Shown here: positions 1 through 8,200 of the stretch, piece by piece
Numbering within the stretch: the first letter of the stretch is position 1
How the letters are laid out: the number at the start of each line of letters is the position of its first letter
DNA from: Bacillota bacterium
GTDB taxonomy: Bacteria > Bacillota > Clostridia > Oscillospirales > Ruminococcaceae
Length of the DNA stretch: 16,814 nt
Reading direction: 5' to 3'
Assembly (NCBI GenBank): GCA_023394255.1
Contig: JAEXAZ010000142.1
Span: 1 to 16,814, forward strand
Made by a program: the position numbers and the translations under genes
Notes under the pieces: model-generated
What the model saw: the letters and a program-made list of their open reading frames with translations, nothing else
Databases searched by the model: none
What the model was told of the DNA's origin: nothing

Positions 1-1
1 A

Positions 2-409
2 ATCAAGGGTGTTTATAAACAGGACGGGGACGAAGATCAGGTGGAGCTTTTTACCACCGGCTCTTATTATAAGCGCAACGGGCATTATTACATCGCTTAT
101 GACGAGTCCGAAGCCACCGGCTTTGAAGGCACCCACACAGTTCTTAAAGTGGAGGACAGCGACCGTGTCACCCTGCAGCGCACCGGCAGTTCAAAAAGCC
201 AGCTGATCGTAGAGCGCGGTGTCCGCCACCAGTGCCATTATGACACCGGCTACGGCCCGATGATGATTGGCGTTTCCGGCGACCGCGTGGTTTCCACGCT
301 CGGGGAACATGGCGGCCAGCTGGAATTTGCGTATTCGCTGGATGTCAACACCCTGCTTGCGAGTGAAAATTCCATTTATGTGAATGTGCGGGAGCAGCCC
401 CAGTCATAA
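2..409 (+). CDS. DUF1934 (YwiB-like) beta-barrel protein, 5'-truncated by window edge
   Basis: The frame is open from base 2, so the start lies left of the window; 135 residues and the TAA stop are visible. The GTG at 41 is an internal valine, because the family-like stretch KGVYKQDGDEDQVELFTTG runs through it. The pattern that follows (YYKRNGHYYIAYDESEATG, then a valine-rich LKVED strand, a GYGPMMIGV strand and a final EFAYSLDVN strand) matches DUF1934 proteins such as Bacillus YwiB, small proteins of lipocalin/calycin-like fold about 140 residues long. The molecular role of the family is not established. As in Bacillus, it sits directly before argS (61-base gap), which supports the assignment. 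No signal peptide or membrane segment is seen in the visible part, so a cytoplasmic protein is likely. Confidence 0.85.
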   Translation: MKGVYKQDGDEDQVELFTTGSYYKRNGHYYIAYDESEATGFEGTHTVLKVEDSDRVTLQRTGSSKSQLIVERGVRHQCHYDTGYGPMMIGVSGDRVVSTLGEHGGQLEFAYSLDVNTLLASENSIYVNVREQPQS

Positions 410-470
410 TGGACGCAGCCGTCTGTCCGCCCGGAAAGAATCAAGAATGAATAATAGGATGTGTAAACGC

Positions 471-2165
471 ATGACGAACCCCGTTTCTGAAGCCAAAAAT
501 TCGATTGCCGCCCTTGTAACCGCGGCGTTCGAGCAGTCCGTTGCTTCCGGCGCGCTGCCGGAATGCGGCGGGCTTCCCGCTTTCGTGGTGGAAATCCCCG
601 CGGATACCAGCCACGGCGACTTTGCGACCAACGCCGCAATGGTTTCCGCGCGCGCTTTCCGCTGCGCCCCCAGGAAAGTGGCGGAGGCCCTCTGCGCAAA
701 CCTGCGCCTGGACGGCACCGCTTTTGACCGCGCGGAAATCGCGGGCCCCGGATTCATCAACTTTTTTCTGTCCGCCAAATGGTTTGCGGGCGTGGTCCGT
801 TCCATTCTGGAGGAGGGCGATTCCTATGGCCGCACCGGTTACGGCCGCGGTGAGAAGGTGCAGGTGGAATTTGTCTCCGCGAACCCTACCGGCCCGATGC
901 ATATGGGGAACGCCCGCGGCGGCGCGATCGGCGACTGTCTGGCCGCAGTGCTTGACTGGTCGGGCCATGCGGTAACACGCGAATTCTATATCAACGACGC
1001 CGGCAACCAGGTGGAAAAGTTCGGGAAATCCCTGGAGGCGCGCTATTTGCAGATCTATCTGGGGGAGGACGCCGTGGAATTTCCCGAGGACGGCTACCAT
1101 GGCGCGGATATTCTGGAACGCGCGCGTGAGTTTGCCGGGCTGCACGGCGACGGCTATCTGAACGCGGACGGCGAAGCCCGCAAAAAAGCGCTGGTGGAGT
1201 TCGCCATGCCCAGAAACATTGAAAAGCTGAAAGCGGACCTTGCCAGCTACCGCATCCAGTATGACGTCTGGTTCCCCGAAAGCACGCTGCACAACGGTGC
1301 GGTGGACGAGGCAATCCGCAAACTGACCGAACGCGGCATGACCTATGAAAAGGAAGGCGCGCTGTGGTATAAGGCAACCGAAAACGGCGGCGAGAAGGAC
1401 GAGGTTCTGATTCGTGCCAACGGTTTCCCGACCTATTTCGCGGCGGATATCGCCTATCATTATAATAAGTTCGCGGTGCGCGGATTCGACCGTGTCATCA
1501 ACGTATGGGGCGCGGACCATCACGGCCACGTCGCCCGCCTCAAGGGCGCCATGGATGCCATCGGCCTCGACGGGAACAGGCTGGATATTGTCCTGATGCA
1601 GCTTGTGCGCCTGATGAAGGACGGGCAGCCCTACAAAATGTCAAAGCGCACCGGAAAGGCGATTTCGCTGACCGACCTGCTCGAAGACGTGCCGGTGGAC
1701 GCCGCGCGGTTCTTCTTCAATATGCGCGAACCGAATTCCACGCTTGATTTCGACCTCGACCTGGCGGTAGAGCAGTCCTCCCAGAACCCGGTTTACTATG
1801 TGCAGTACGCCCACGCGCGCATCTGCACGCTGCTGCGCAAGCAGGAGGAAGCCGGTATCCGGCCGCGTCCCTGCACCGAGGAGGAGCTGTGTTCGATGAA
1901 TTCCTCCGCCGAAATCGAGCTGGCGCGCACCCTCGCGCGGTTCCCGCAGGAGATCATCGACGCCGCGCGGAATTATGATCCCGCAAGGCTGACCAAATAT
2001 GCGATCGAAACCGCGACCGGATTCCACAAATACTACGATTCCTGCCGCATCAAGGGTGAAGCGGAACCGCTGATGCAGGCCAGGATGAACCTGTGCCTCG
2101 CGACAAAAGCCGTCCTGCACAACGTGCTGACGCTGCTGAAAATCTCGGTTCCGGAATCCATGTGA
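471..2165 (+). CDS. argS: Arginyl-tRNA synthetase
   Basis: Class I aminoacyl-tRNA synthetase that charges tRNA-Arg with arginine using ATP in the cytoplasm. The product is 564 residues, normal for the family. Visible: the N-terminal additional domain (GALPECGGLPAFVVEIP, then GDFATNAAM), the first class I signature as H144-M-G-N147 inside NPTGPMHMGNARGG, the ArgS stretch EFYINDAGNQVEKFGKSLEA, the second signature K389-M-S-K-R393, and a helical DALR anticodon-binding domain starting near YVQYAHARICTLLRKQ. I chose the ATG at 471 because the protein then begins like family members and AGGAT at 456-460 lies 10 bases upstream. The in-frame ATG at 447, with GGAAAG 8 bases upstream, is a real alternative adding 8 residues; the ATG at 384 overlaps the previous gene and adds non-family sequence. 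It is followed by the methyltransferase gene after 48 bases. Confidence 0.97.
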   Translation: MTNPVSEAKNSIAALVTAAFEQSVASGALPECGGLPAFVVEIPADTSHGDFATNAAMVSARAFRCAPRKVAEALCANLRLDGTAFDRAEIAGPGFINFFLSAKWFAGVVRSILEEGDSYGRTGYGRGEKVQVEFVSANPTGPMHMGNARGGAIGDCLAAVLDWSGHAVTREFYINDAGNQVEKFGKSLEARYLQIYLGEDAVEFPEDGYHGADILERAREFAGLHGDGYLNADGEARKKALVEFAMPRNIEKLKADLASYRIQYDVWFPESTLHNGAVDEAIRKLTERGMTYEKEGALWYKATENGGEKDEVLIRANGFPTYFAADIAYHYNKFAVRGFDRVINVWGADHHGHVARLKGAMDAIGLDGNRLDIVLMQLVRLMKDGQPYKMSKRTGKAISLTDLLEDVPVDAARFFFNMREPNSTLDFDLDLAVEQSSQNPVYYVQYAHARICTLLRKQEEAGIRPRPCTEEELCSMNSSAEIELARTLARFPQEIIDAARNYDPARLTKYAIETATGFHKYYDSCRIKGEAEPLMQARMNLCLATKAVLHNVLTLLKISVPESM

Positions 2166-2213
2166 CCGGTATTCACAAATTATAACATAAAGAAAAGGAT
2201 TGGTGTCATTAGC

Positions 2214-3428
2214 ATGAACGAAACAGGCCGATTACGACTGCCGCTGCTTTTGGACGGCGCGACAGGCACCGAGTACATGAAAGCAGGGATGCCTTCCGGG
2301 ATCTGTGTGGAACAATGGGCCGGCGAACACCCCGAAATCGTCCGCGATGTGGTTTGCCGTTACGCCGACGCGGGCAGTGACGTTGTCTACGCCCCCACCT
2401 TTCTCGCCAACGCCGGCAACCTGAAAATGTACGGCCTCAGCGAACAGGCAGCGGAACTGAATGGAAAAATCGTCGGGATCGTTAAGGAGAGCCTCGCCGG
2501 CCGCAACGTCAAAATCGCGGGCGATATGTCCACCACCGGGCTGATGTGCGAGCCGTTCGGCGACACGGAGTTTGTCCATATCGTCGGCATCTATGCCGAG
2601 CAGGCCTCCGCCCTTGCGGAAGCGGGCGTGGACCTGCTCGTGATCGAAACGATGAGCTCGCTTACGGAATGCCGGGCGGCAGTGGTTGCGGCGAGACAGA
2701 CAGGCCTGCCGGTTTTTCTGACGATGACCGTCGACAAGGAGGGCCGCACCATGTGGGGCGACGATATCCTTGCCTCGCTGGTGATCCTGCAGGACATGGG
2801 GATTGCCGCTTTCGGCATGAACTGTTCGGAAGGCCCGGATGACATGATTCCGATTTTTGAGCGTATCGCGCCCTATGCGAAAATCCCGCTGATTGCGAAG
2901 CCCAATGCGGGCAGCCCCGCACTGACGCCGGTCCAGTTCAGCGACCGTTGCGTCGCTTTGCTGCGGCAGGGCGTCTCCATCATCGGGGGGTGCTGCGGAA
3001 CCGATCCGGACTACATCTCCGCTCTGCGGCACGTGCTGGACAGTTTTGACATCGACCGCATACACATCCCGCCCGCCGATTACAAAATCATCGCCGCCGC
3101 CCGCAGTGTTTATTATCTGGATGACGATTTGGAGTATTCGGAGCCGATTCGCTGCGAAGTAGATATGGCGGACGCCCTGCTGGAGGTATCCGGCCAGAGT
3201 TGTGACGCAGTTCTGATCCACCTTGATACGCCGGACGACGGCTACCGGTTTTCCCTGAACGCGCATATGGTTGACAAGCCGGTGGCGTTTGAATCGGAAT
3301 CGGTGGAAGCGCTGGAAAACGCGCTGCTGCATTATCACGGAAAGGCGCTGGTTGTGTCCACTTCCTGTGAACTCAGCCATGAGCTGCTTGAAGAAATCGC
3401 CTCCCGCTATGGCGCTATCGTCATGTGA
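2214..3428 (+). CDS. Homocysteine S-methyltransferase (MetH N-terminal type) with degenerate C-terminal domain
   Basis: A 404-residue protein. Residues about 1-285 are the zinc-dependent homocysteine-binding barrel found at the N terminus of cobalamin methionine synthase: LLLDGATGTEY near residue 10, the ETMSS strand, and the expected thiolate zinc ligands C204 (GMNCSEG) and C260-C261 (GGCCGTDP). The family transfers a methyl group to homocysteine to give methionine; which donor this protein uses cannot be read from sequence. Residues about 290-404 form a second part. Its phrases PVAFESESVEALENALLHYHGK and CDAVLIHLDTPDD look like a shortened relative of the pterin-binding (DHPS-like) domain of MetH, without most of its length (inference). 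No cobalamin-binding DxHxxG motif is present, so a separate corrinoid protein would be needed. The start ATG has only a weak or distant ribosome site (AAGGA 14 bases upstream, GGTG 8 bases upstream). The flavoprotein gene follows after 32 bases. Confidence 0.88.
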   Translation: MNETGRLRLPLLLDGATGTEYMKAGMPSGICVEQWAGEHPEIVRDVVCRYADAGSDVVYAPTFLANAGNLKMYGLSEQAAELNGKIVGIVKESLAGRNVKIAGDMSTTGLMCEPFGDTEFVHIVGIYAEQASALAEAGVDLLVIETMSSLTECRAAVVAARQTGLPVFLTMTVDKEGRTMWGDDILASLVILQDMGIAAFGMNCSEGPDDMIPIFERIAPYAKIPLIAKPNAGSPALTPVQFSDRCVALLRQGVSIIGGCCGTDPDYISALRHVLDSFDIDRIHIPPADYKIIAAARSVYYLDDDLEYSEPIRCEVDMADALLEVSGQSCDAVLIHLDTPDDGYRFSLNAHMVDKPVAFESESVEALENALLHYHGKALVVSTSCELSHELLEEIASRYGAIVM

Positions 3429-3460
3429 CGCCGCGGTGACAGAAAAGAGAGGATCGCCAA

Positions 3461-3973
3461 ATGGATTTACAGGCTTTTTTCACGATGTCTTACGGCCTTT
3501 ATGTTGTCAGCTCCGTTTTTGGCGGAAAGCAAAACGGCTGTATCGTCAATACCGTCACGCAGGTTACCGCGGAACCGCCAAAAGTATCGGTGGCAGTCCA
3601 TAAGCAGAATCTTACCGCCGAGCTGATTGAAAAATCCGGCGTATTCAACGCCGTCCCGCTCACGGAAGACGCCACCATGCAGCTGATCGGCCTGTTCGGG
3701 TTCCGGGAGGGGCGCGGCATGGAAAAATACGCGGATATTCCGTTTGGCACCGACTGCAACGGCATCTGCTACCCCACCCAGTCGTCGGCGGCGCTGTTTT
3801 CCTGCAAGGTGATTGACCGCCTCGACCTTGGCACACACCTGCTCTTTCTCGGGGAAACGGTTGAAGCAAGGCGGCTGTCCGATCTGCCGGTCATGACCTA
3901 TGCCTATTACCATGCGGTGAAAAAAGGCAAAACGCCTCCGAAGGCCTCTTCTTATATTCCAATATCGAAATAG
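3461..3973 (+). CDS. Flavin-reductase-like FMN-binding split-barrel protein
   Basis: A 170-residue cytoplasmic protein without signal or membrane segment. The N-terminal pattern FFTMSYGLYVVSSVFGGKQNG, then NTVTQVTAEPPKVSVAV and KQNLTAELI, then IGLFGFREGRGMEKY, is typical of the flavin-reductase-like domain that binds FMN. It is closest in feel to the N-terminal half of clostridial high-molecular-weight rubredoxins, which are NAD(P)H-linked or rubredoxin-linked electron carriers. The usual C-terminal rubredoxin module is absent: no CxxC pairs are present and the protein stops after KTPPKASSYIPISK. A GAGAGGAT ribosome site precedes the ATG, and the gene lies 32 bases after the methyltransferase, so the two are probably co-transcribed. 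A natural guess is an electron donor, possibly to a corrinoid or flavodoxin system, but this is inference. Last gene before the terminator at 4012-4050. Confidence 0.85.
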   Translation: MDLQAFFTMSYGLYVVSSVFGGKQNGCIVNTVTQVTAEPPKVSVAVHKQNLTAELIEKSGVFNAVPLTEDATMQLIGLFGFREGRGMEKYADIPFGTDCNGICYPTQSSAALFSCKVIDRLDLGTHLLFLGETVEARRLSDLPVMTYAYYHAVKKGKTPPKASSYIPISK

Positions 3974-4011
3974 AAAGGCTGCCCGGCCAAAGCGCGGCCT
4001 GAGATACAGAA

Positions 4012-4050
4012 AAACTCCCCGGAAGACGATTGCCGTCTTTCGGGGAGTTT
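4012..4050. terminator. Bidirectional Rho-independent terminator
   Basis: Two 17-base arms, AAACTCCCCGGAAGACG (4012-4028) and CGTCTTTCGGGGAGTTT (4034-4050), pair with a single A/C mismatch on plus (a G-U pair on minus) around the 5-base loop ATTGC. A T-rich stretch follows on plus (CATTTTGTCTTT), and on minus the stem is followed by TTTTCTGTA. It lies between the stop of the flavoprotein gene (plus) and the stop of the lipoprotein gene (minus), so it can end transcription from both sides. Confidence 0.88.
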
Positions 4051-4072
4051 CATTTTGTCTTTACGCGTCAGG

Positions 4073-5110
4073 TCAGATTTTCAGCTTTTCCGGGGTATAC
4101 CGTTTGAGCGCATCCTCGTTATAGGTAATATCCGCCAGTGCGTCCGCCCACTCATCCAGCTTGCTGTTAAACGCATCGTTCCTCAGCAGGGAAATCAGCG
4201 AGGATTTACGGGAGGTGAAATCGGCCTCGTTCTCGGTGACATCGTACCGGACAAACAGGTAGATACTGCTTTCGGTTTCCACACGGGTCGGCTCGCCGAT
4301 TTTCGCATTGAAGATCGCCTCGGTCACCTGTTCGTCATAAGAAGGCTGGTCACGGCTGACAAAAGTATACGACGTACCGGGCTCCGGCTTGGTGACAGAC
4401 GACGGATCGCTGGCAACCTCCTTGCGGGCCTCAAAAGCAAGGTCCTCCATATTCCCGCCGTCTTTGGCCAGCTTCTCATATTTATCGATGAGTTCGCGGG
4501 CCTTTTTGGTATCCTCTTCCTTTTGGGCCGGATCTTCCGAGGAACTGAAGTTGATCGGAATCATAATGATCTTCGCGAAGTCGTTGGCGAATTTTTCCTT
4601 GAGCTCCGTCTCGGGGACTTCCTCGCTTCCGCCTTCCCCGTAAATCGCCATAAAGATCTGGGATTTTTTGGCGTCGTTCGCAAACAGTTTTGCATAAGAG
4701 TCTTTCGAAATCCCGTTTTCCTGATAGGCCTCGCCGATGTACTGCCAGTAAGATTCCACATTCTGGGAGATCGCCGCACTGGTCGCCTCGTCCAGGCTCA
4801 GGCCCATTTCGTCGAATTTCTTTTCAACGGCAAGATATTGGCTGAGCGATTTCTTCGCTTCCCCGGAGATCTTCTGGGAAACGGACACGCCGTCCACCTG
4901 CTCCTTCAGGGGGTTTTTCACATCCTGCGCAACATTTGCGGTTTCCGTATAGTATGCGTTCATCAGTCCCCCGATGTAAACTCCGGCCGGAACTGTCATT
5001 TCACCGGATTTGGCAACCCACGAGGTGCCGCCGCCCACTGTACACGCGCCAAGACCGGCAGCCATGACCAAAGCAAGAACCGCGGACAGAGACTTTTTCG
5101 CAAAACCCAT
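4073..5110 (-). CDS. PrsA/SurA-like lipoprotein foldase with weak parvulin-type domain
   Basis: A 345-residue predicted lipoprotein. The start ATG at 5110 is set by a strong AGGAGG 9 bases upstream; an upstream ATG at 5143 would place charged residues before the signal and has no such site. The signal peptide has KK at residues 5-6, a hydrophobic stretch at 8-19 and the lipobox L20-G-A-C23, so the protein should be lipid-anchored on the outer face of the membrane. Residues about 50-190 are an alpha-helical SurA_N-like chaperone region. From about residue 190 (KIIMIPINF) to YTFVSRDQPSY, AIFNAKIGEPTRVETESSIYLFVRYD the order of elements imitates a parvulin peptidyl-prolyl isomerase, but the usual glycine and histidine residues of an active rotamase are largely missing. 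It follows mfd by 103 bases, an arrangement seen in Firmicutes. Its role is likely folding of secreted proteins. Confidence 0.82.
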   Translation of the reverse strand: MGFAKKSLSAVLALVMAAGLGACTVGGGTSWVAKSGEMTVPAGVYIGGLMNAYYTETANVAQDVKNPLKEQVDGVSVSQKISGEAKKSLSQYLAVEKKFDEMGLSLDEATSAAISQNVESYWQYIGEAYQENGISKDSYAKLFANDAKKSQIFMAIYGEGGSEEVPETELKEKFANDFAKIIMIPINFSSSEDPAQKEEDTKKARELIDKYEKLAKDGGNMEDLAFEARKEVASDPSSVTKPEPGTSYTFVSRDQPSYDEQVTEAIFNAKIGEPTRVETESSIYLFVRYDVTENEADFTSRKSSLISLLRNDAFNSKLDEWADALADITYNEDALKRYTPEKLKI

Positions 5111-5118
5111 CTTTATCG

Positions 5119-5125
5119 TCCTCCT
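5119..5125 (-). promoter_or_regulatory. Ribosome binding site of the PrsA-like gene
   Basis: AGGAGGA on the minus strand, ending 8 bases before the ATG at 5110. It is the best Shine-Dalgarno match in this part of the window and decides the start against the longer frame beginning at 5143. Confidence 0.85.
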
Positions 5126-5151
5126 GTATGGGGTAATTAACATACTTGAAT

Positions 5152-5180
5152 ATTATACAACCTCTTTTGAAAAAAGTCCA
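5152..5180 (-). promoter_or_regulatory. Sigma-A-type promoter for the PrsA-like gene
   Basis: On the minus strand TGGACT (5180-5175) and a perfect TATAAT (5157-5152) are separated by exactly 17 bases. It lies in the 103-base gap after mfd, about 42 bases from the start codon, so the foldase may be made independently of the glmU-pth-mfd transcript. No clear terminator is seen between mfd and this promoter, so read-through is also possible. Confidence 0.65.
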
Positions 5181-5213
5181 TAAGAAATTGTAAACAATCA
5201 CGTCCGCAGGCTT

Positions 5214-8200
5214 TTACGAAGCGGCTCCGCCCATGGCCGCGAGCGCTTCCCGGATGGTCGCGAGCGGCTCCGTGTCCTTCGGGATTTTGACCGAAATATA
5301 CGGCCGCGCGCCGGCGCTTACCATGACGCGCCCGCGCAGCCTGACCGCAAGGTTGCCCGCGCGCGCCATGTCCATGGTTTCAGGATACAGCAAAACGCTG
5401 TCCCCCCGCTGGGAAATTTCCGCGATGCCCATCAGCGAAGCCGTATTGCGTACCAGCGCCACATCCACAAGCCCTTTGACCGCCTCGGGCGGCTCCCCGA
5501 AACGGTCGATCAGTTCGTCCGTCAGGTCCATCGCGTCATCCTGGTTCTGGATTGCCGCAATCTTCTTATAGATATCGATGCGCTGCGCCAGATTATCAAT
5601 ATAATCTTCCGGTATATGGGCGCCCACGCGCACATCCACCATGCATTCGGCAGCTTGCTTTTCCGCCGCCTCGCCGCGCTGCTCGGCAACCGCTTCCGAC
5701 AGCATTTTGAGATACATGTCATAGCCGACCGCCTCCATATGCCCATGCTGCTGGGAGCCGAGGATGTTGCCCGCGCCGCGTATTTCAAGGTCGCGCATCG
5801 CGATACGGAAACCGGAGCCGAAGGAGGTAAACTCCCGGATGGCGGCAAGGCGTTTGGTGGCAATATCGGAAAGCTGCTTATCTTTTTTAAACGTCAGGTA
5901 GGCAAACGCCCTCCTGTTGGAGCGCCCGACCCGCCCGCGCAGCTGATAAAGCTGGGAAAGCCCCATATGGTCGGCGTCGTCGATGATCAGCGTATTGCAG
6001 TTCGGGACGTCGACGCCTGTTTCAATGATCGTGGTGCAGACGAGGATATCCACCTCGTAATCCAGCAGCTGCTGCCAGACACGGGAGAGCTGCTCTTCCG
6101 TCATTTTTCCGTGGGCGGTCACAATCCGCGCATCGGGCAGCATCTGTTTGATTTTATACGCGCAGTTGTCGATGCTTTCCACGCGGTTATACAGGTAAAA
6201 CGCCTGCCCGCCGCGCCGCAGCTCGCGTTCCAGCGCCTGCGTAATCACGCCCCAGTCATGTTCCATCACATAAGTCTGGACAGGGTGGCGGTCCTGCGGC
6301 GCTTCTTCGATCACCGACATGTCGCGGATTCCGCTCATCGCCATATTCAGCGTGCGCGGAATCGGCGTGGCGGACAGGGTCAGCACATCCACGGTGGCGC
6401 GCATCTCCTTGAACTTTTCCTTATGCCGTACGCCGAACCGCTGCTCCTCGTCGATGATGCAGAGCCCGAGGTCTTTGAATTTCACATCGTTCTGTACCAG
6501 CCGGTGGGTTCCAATCACAATATCGATTTCCCCGCGGCGCAGCTCATCCAGCACCTGCCTCTGCTCCTTCGGCGAACGAAAACGGGACAGCAGGTCGACC
6601 TTGACCGGAAACCCTTCCATCCGCTTGCGGATGGTCTGGTAATGCTGCCATGCAAGAATCGTCGTGGGCACAAGAATCGCGCACTGCTTGCCGTCCATCA
6701 CGCACTTGAATGCCGCGCGCACCGCCACTTCGGTCTTTCCGAAGCCCACATCGCCGCAAAGCAGCCTGTCCATAGGGGTCTCGCGTTCCATATCCGCCTT
6801 GATTTCCTCAATACAGCGAAGCTGATCGTCCGTCTCGTCATAGGCGAACCGGCGTTCAAAATCATTCTGCCAGTCGGTATCAGACGAAAACGCATACCCT
6901 TTGACCTGCATGCGTTTGGCATACAGCTGGGTGAGTTCCTTCGCCATGTCCTGCACGGCTTTGCGGACCCGCTGGCGCGTTTTCTGCCACTCGACGGAAT
7001 TGAGCTTATTGAGCCTTACCGAGGTATCCTCGCGCACCCCGATATATTTGCTGACCAGATCCAGCTGGGTGACCGGCACAAACAGCGTATCGGTCCCCGC
7101 ATACCGGATGCGGATGTAATCTTTCGTGACCCCCTGGATATCGCGCTTGACTATTCCCTCAAACACGCCGATCCCATGCGCCACATGGACGACATAGTCC
7201 CCCGGGACAAGGTCGCTGATGTCCCGGAGTTTTTTGCCCTCCTTGGGCCTCGGCCTGCGCTTGGCGCTCTGGGTGACCGTCCTTGCCTGCGAAATCAGCG
7301 CGAGTTTAAGCGCGGGATATTCCATGCCCGCGCTCATGCTGCTCCCGATGACATAGACCGCGCCGGGCAGGCGCTGCCCGATTTTATCGCTTTCCGCGGC
7401 GTTAATATGTTCTCTGCGCAGGTCTTCCACAATCGCCGACGCACTGCGCTTCGTCCCCGCGAACACCACCACGCAGTACCCGTTTTGCAGATAGGCGCGG
7501 ATATCCTCCAGCAGGAGGGAGAATTCCCCGCTCCACGAGGAAAGCTGGACCGCATTGATGTTCACCATATCGCGCAGCGGGATATCCCCCACCGACCGGG
7601 CAAAGGTATCCAGCAGGACGGTACAGGCTTTGGCCGCCCGGGACTGCAGATCCACAAAATCCCCGGCAAACCGGTCACAGCCTTTAAACAGGATACCCTC
7701 CTCGAGCAGCAGCTTGATATCCTCGCTGTTCTGTACCTGGACAGCTTTCAGCGCTTCGCGGCAGTTTCCCGCGTCACAGAGATAAAAAACGCCGTCCGTC
7801 ACATAATCGAAGATCAGCGCCGGTTCCGGATAGAGCAGCGGCATCCACCGGTCGAGGCTCTGCGGCATGACGCCGCCCTCTATTTTTTCAATTTCCGCCG
7901 TCAGCTTTTCCTTGGCCAGTTTCCCCTGCGTTCCGCGCAGGGACGCCATCGCCGCCCGGAGCAGCTTCACCAGTTTTTGCGGGCTGTCCGCAACAACCTC
8001 GGCCGCCGGCGTGATGGCAACGGACTTTACCGTATCCTCACGGCGCTGGGTGTCGAGCTTAAAAGTGGAGATCGTATCGATTTCGTCCCCCCAGAATTCC
8101 ACGCGGAACGGGTTGGGCATATGAGGCGGGAAAAAATCCAGAATCCCCCCGCGCTGCGCAAACTGGCACACGCCGTCCACCTGGTCGCACCTGGTATAGC

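Noticed and set aside
384..470. Longer ArgS start at the ATG at 384
   Set aside because: It overlaps the end of the DUF1934 gene, adds sequence unlike ArgS and lacks a ribosome site. The ATG at 447 remains an open alternative to 471.
2166..2213. Promoter in the argS-methyltransferase gap (TTCACA, TATAAC)
   Set aside because: The -35-like and -10-like words are not correctly spaced with any partner; co-transcription with argS is simpler.
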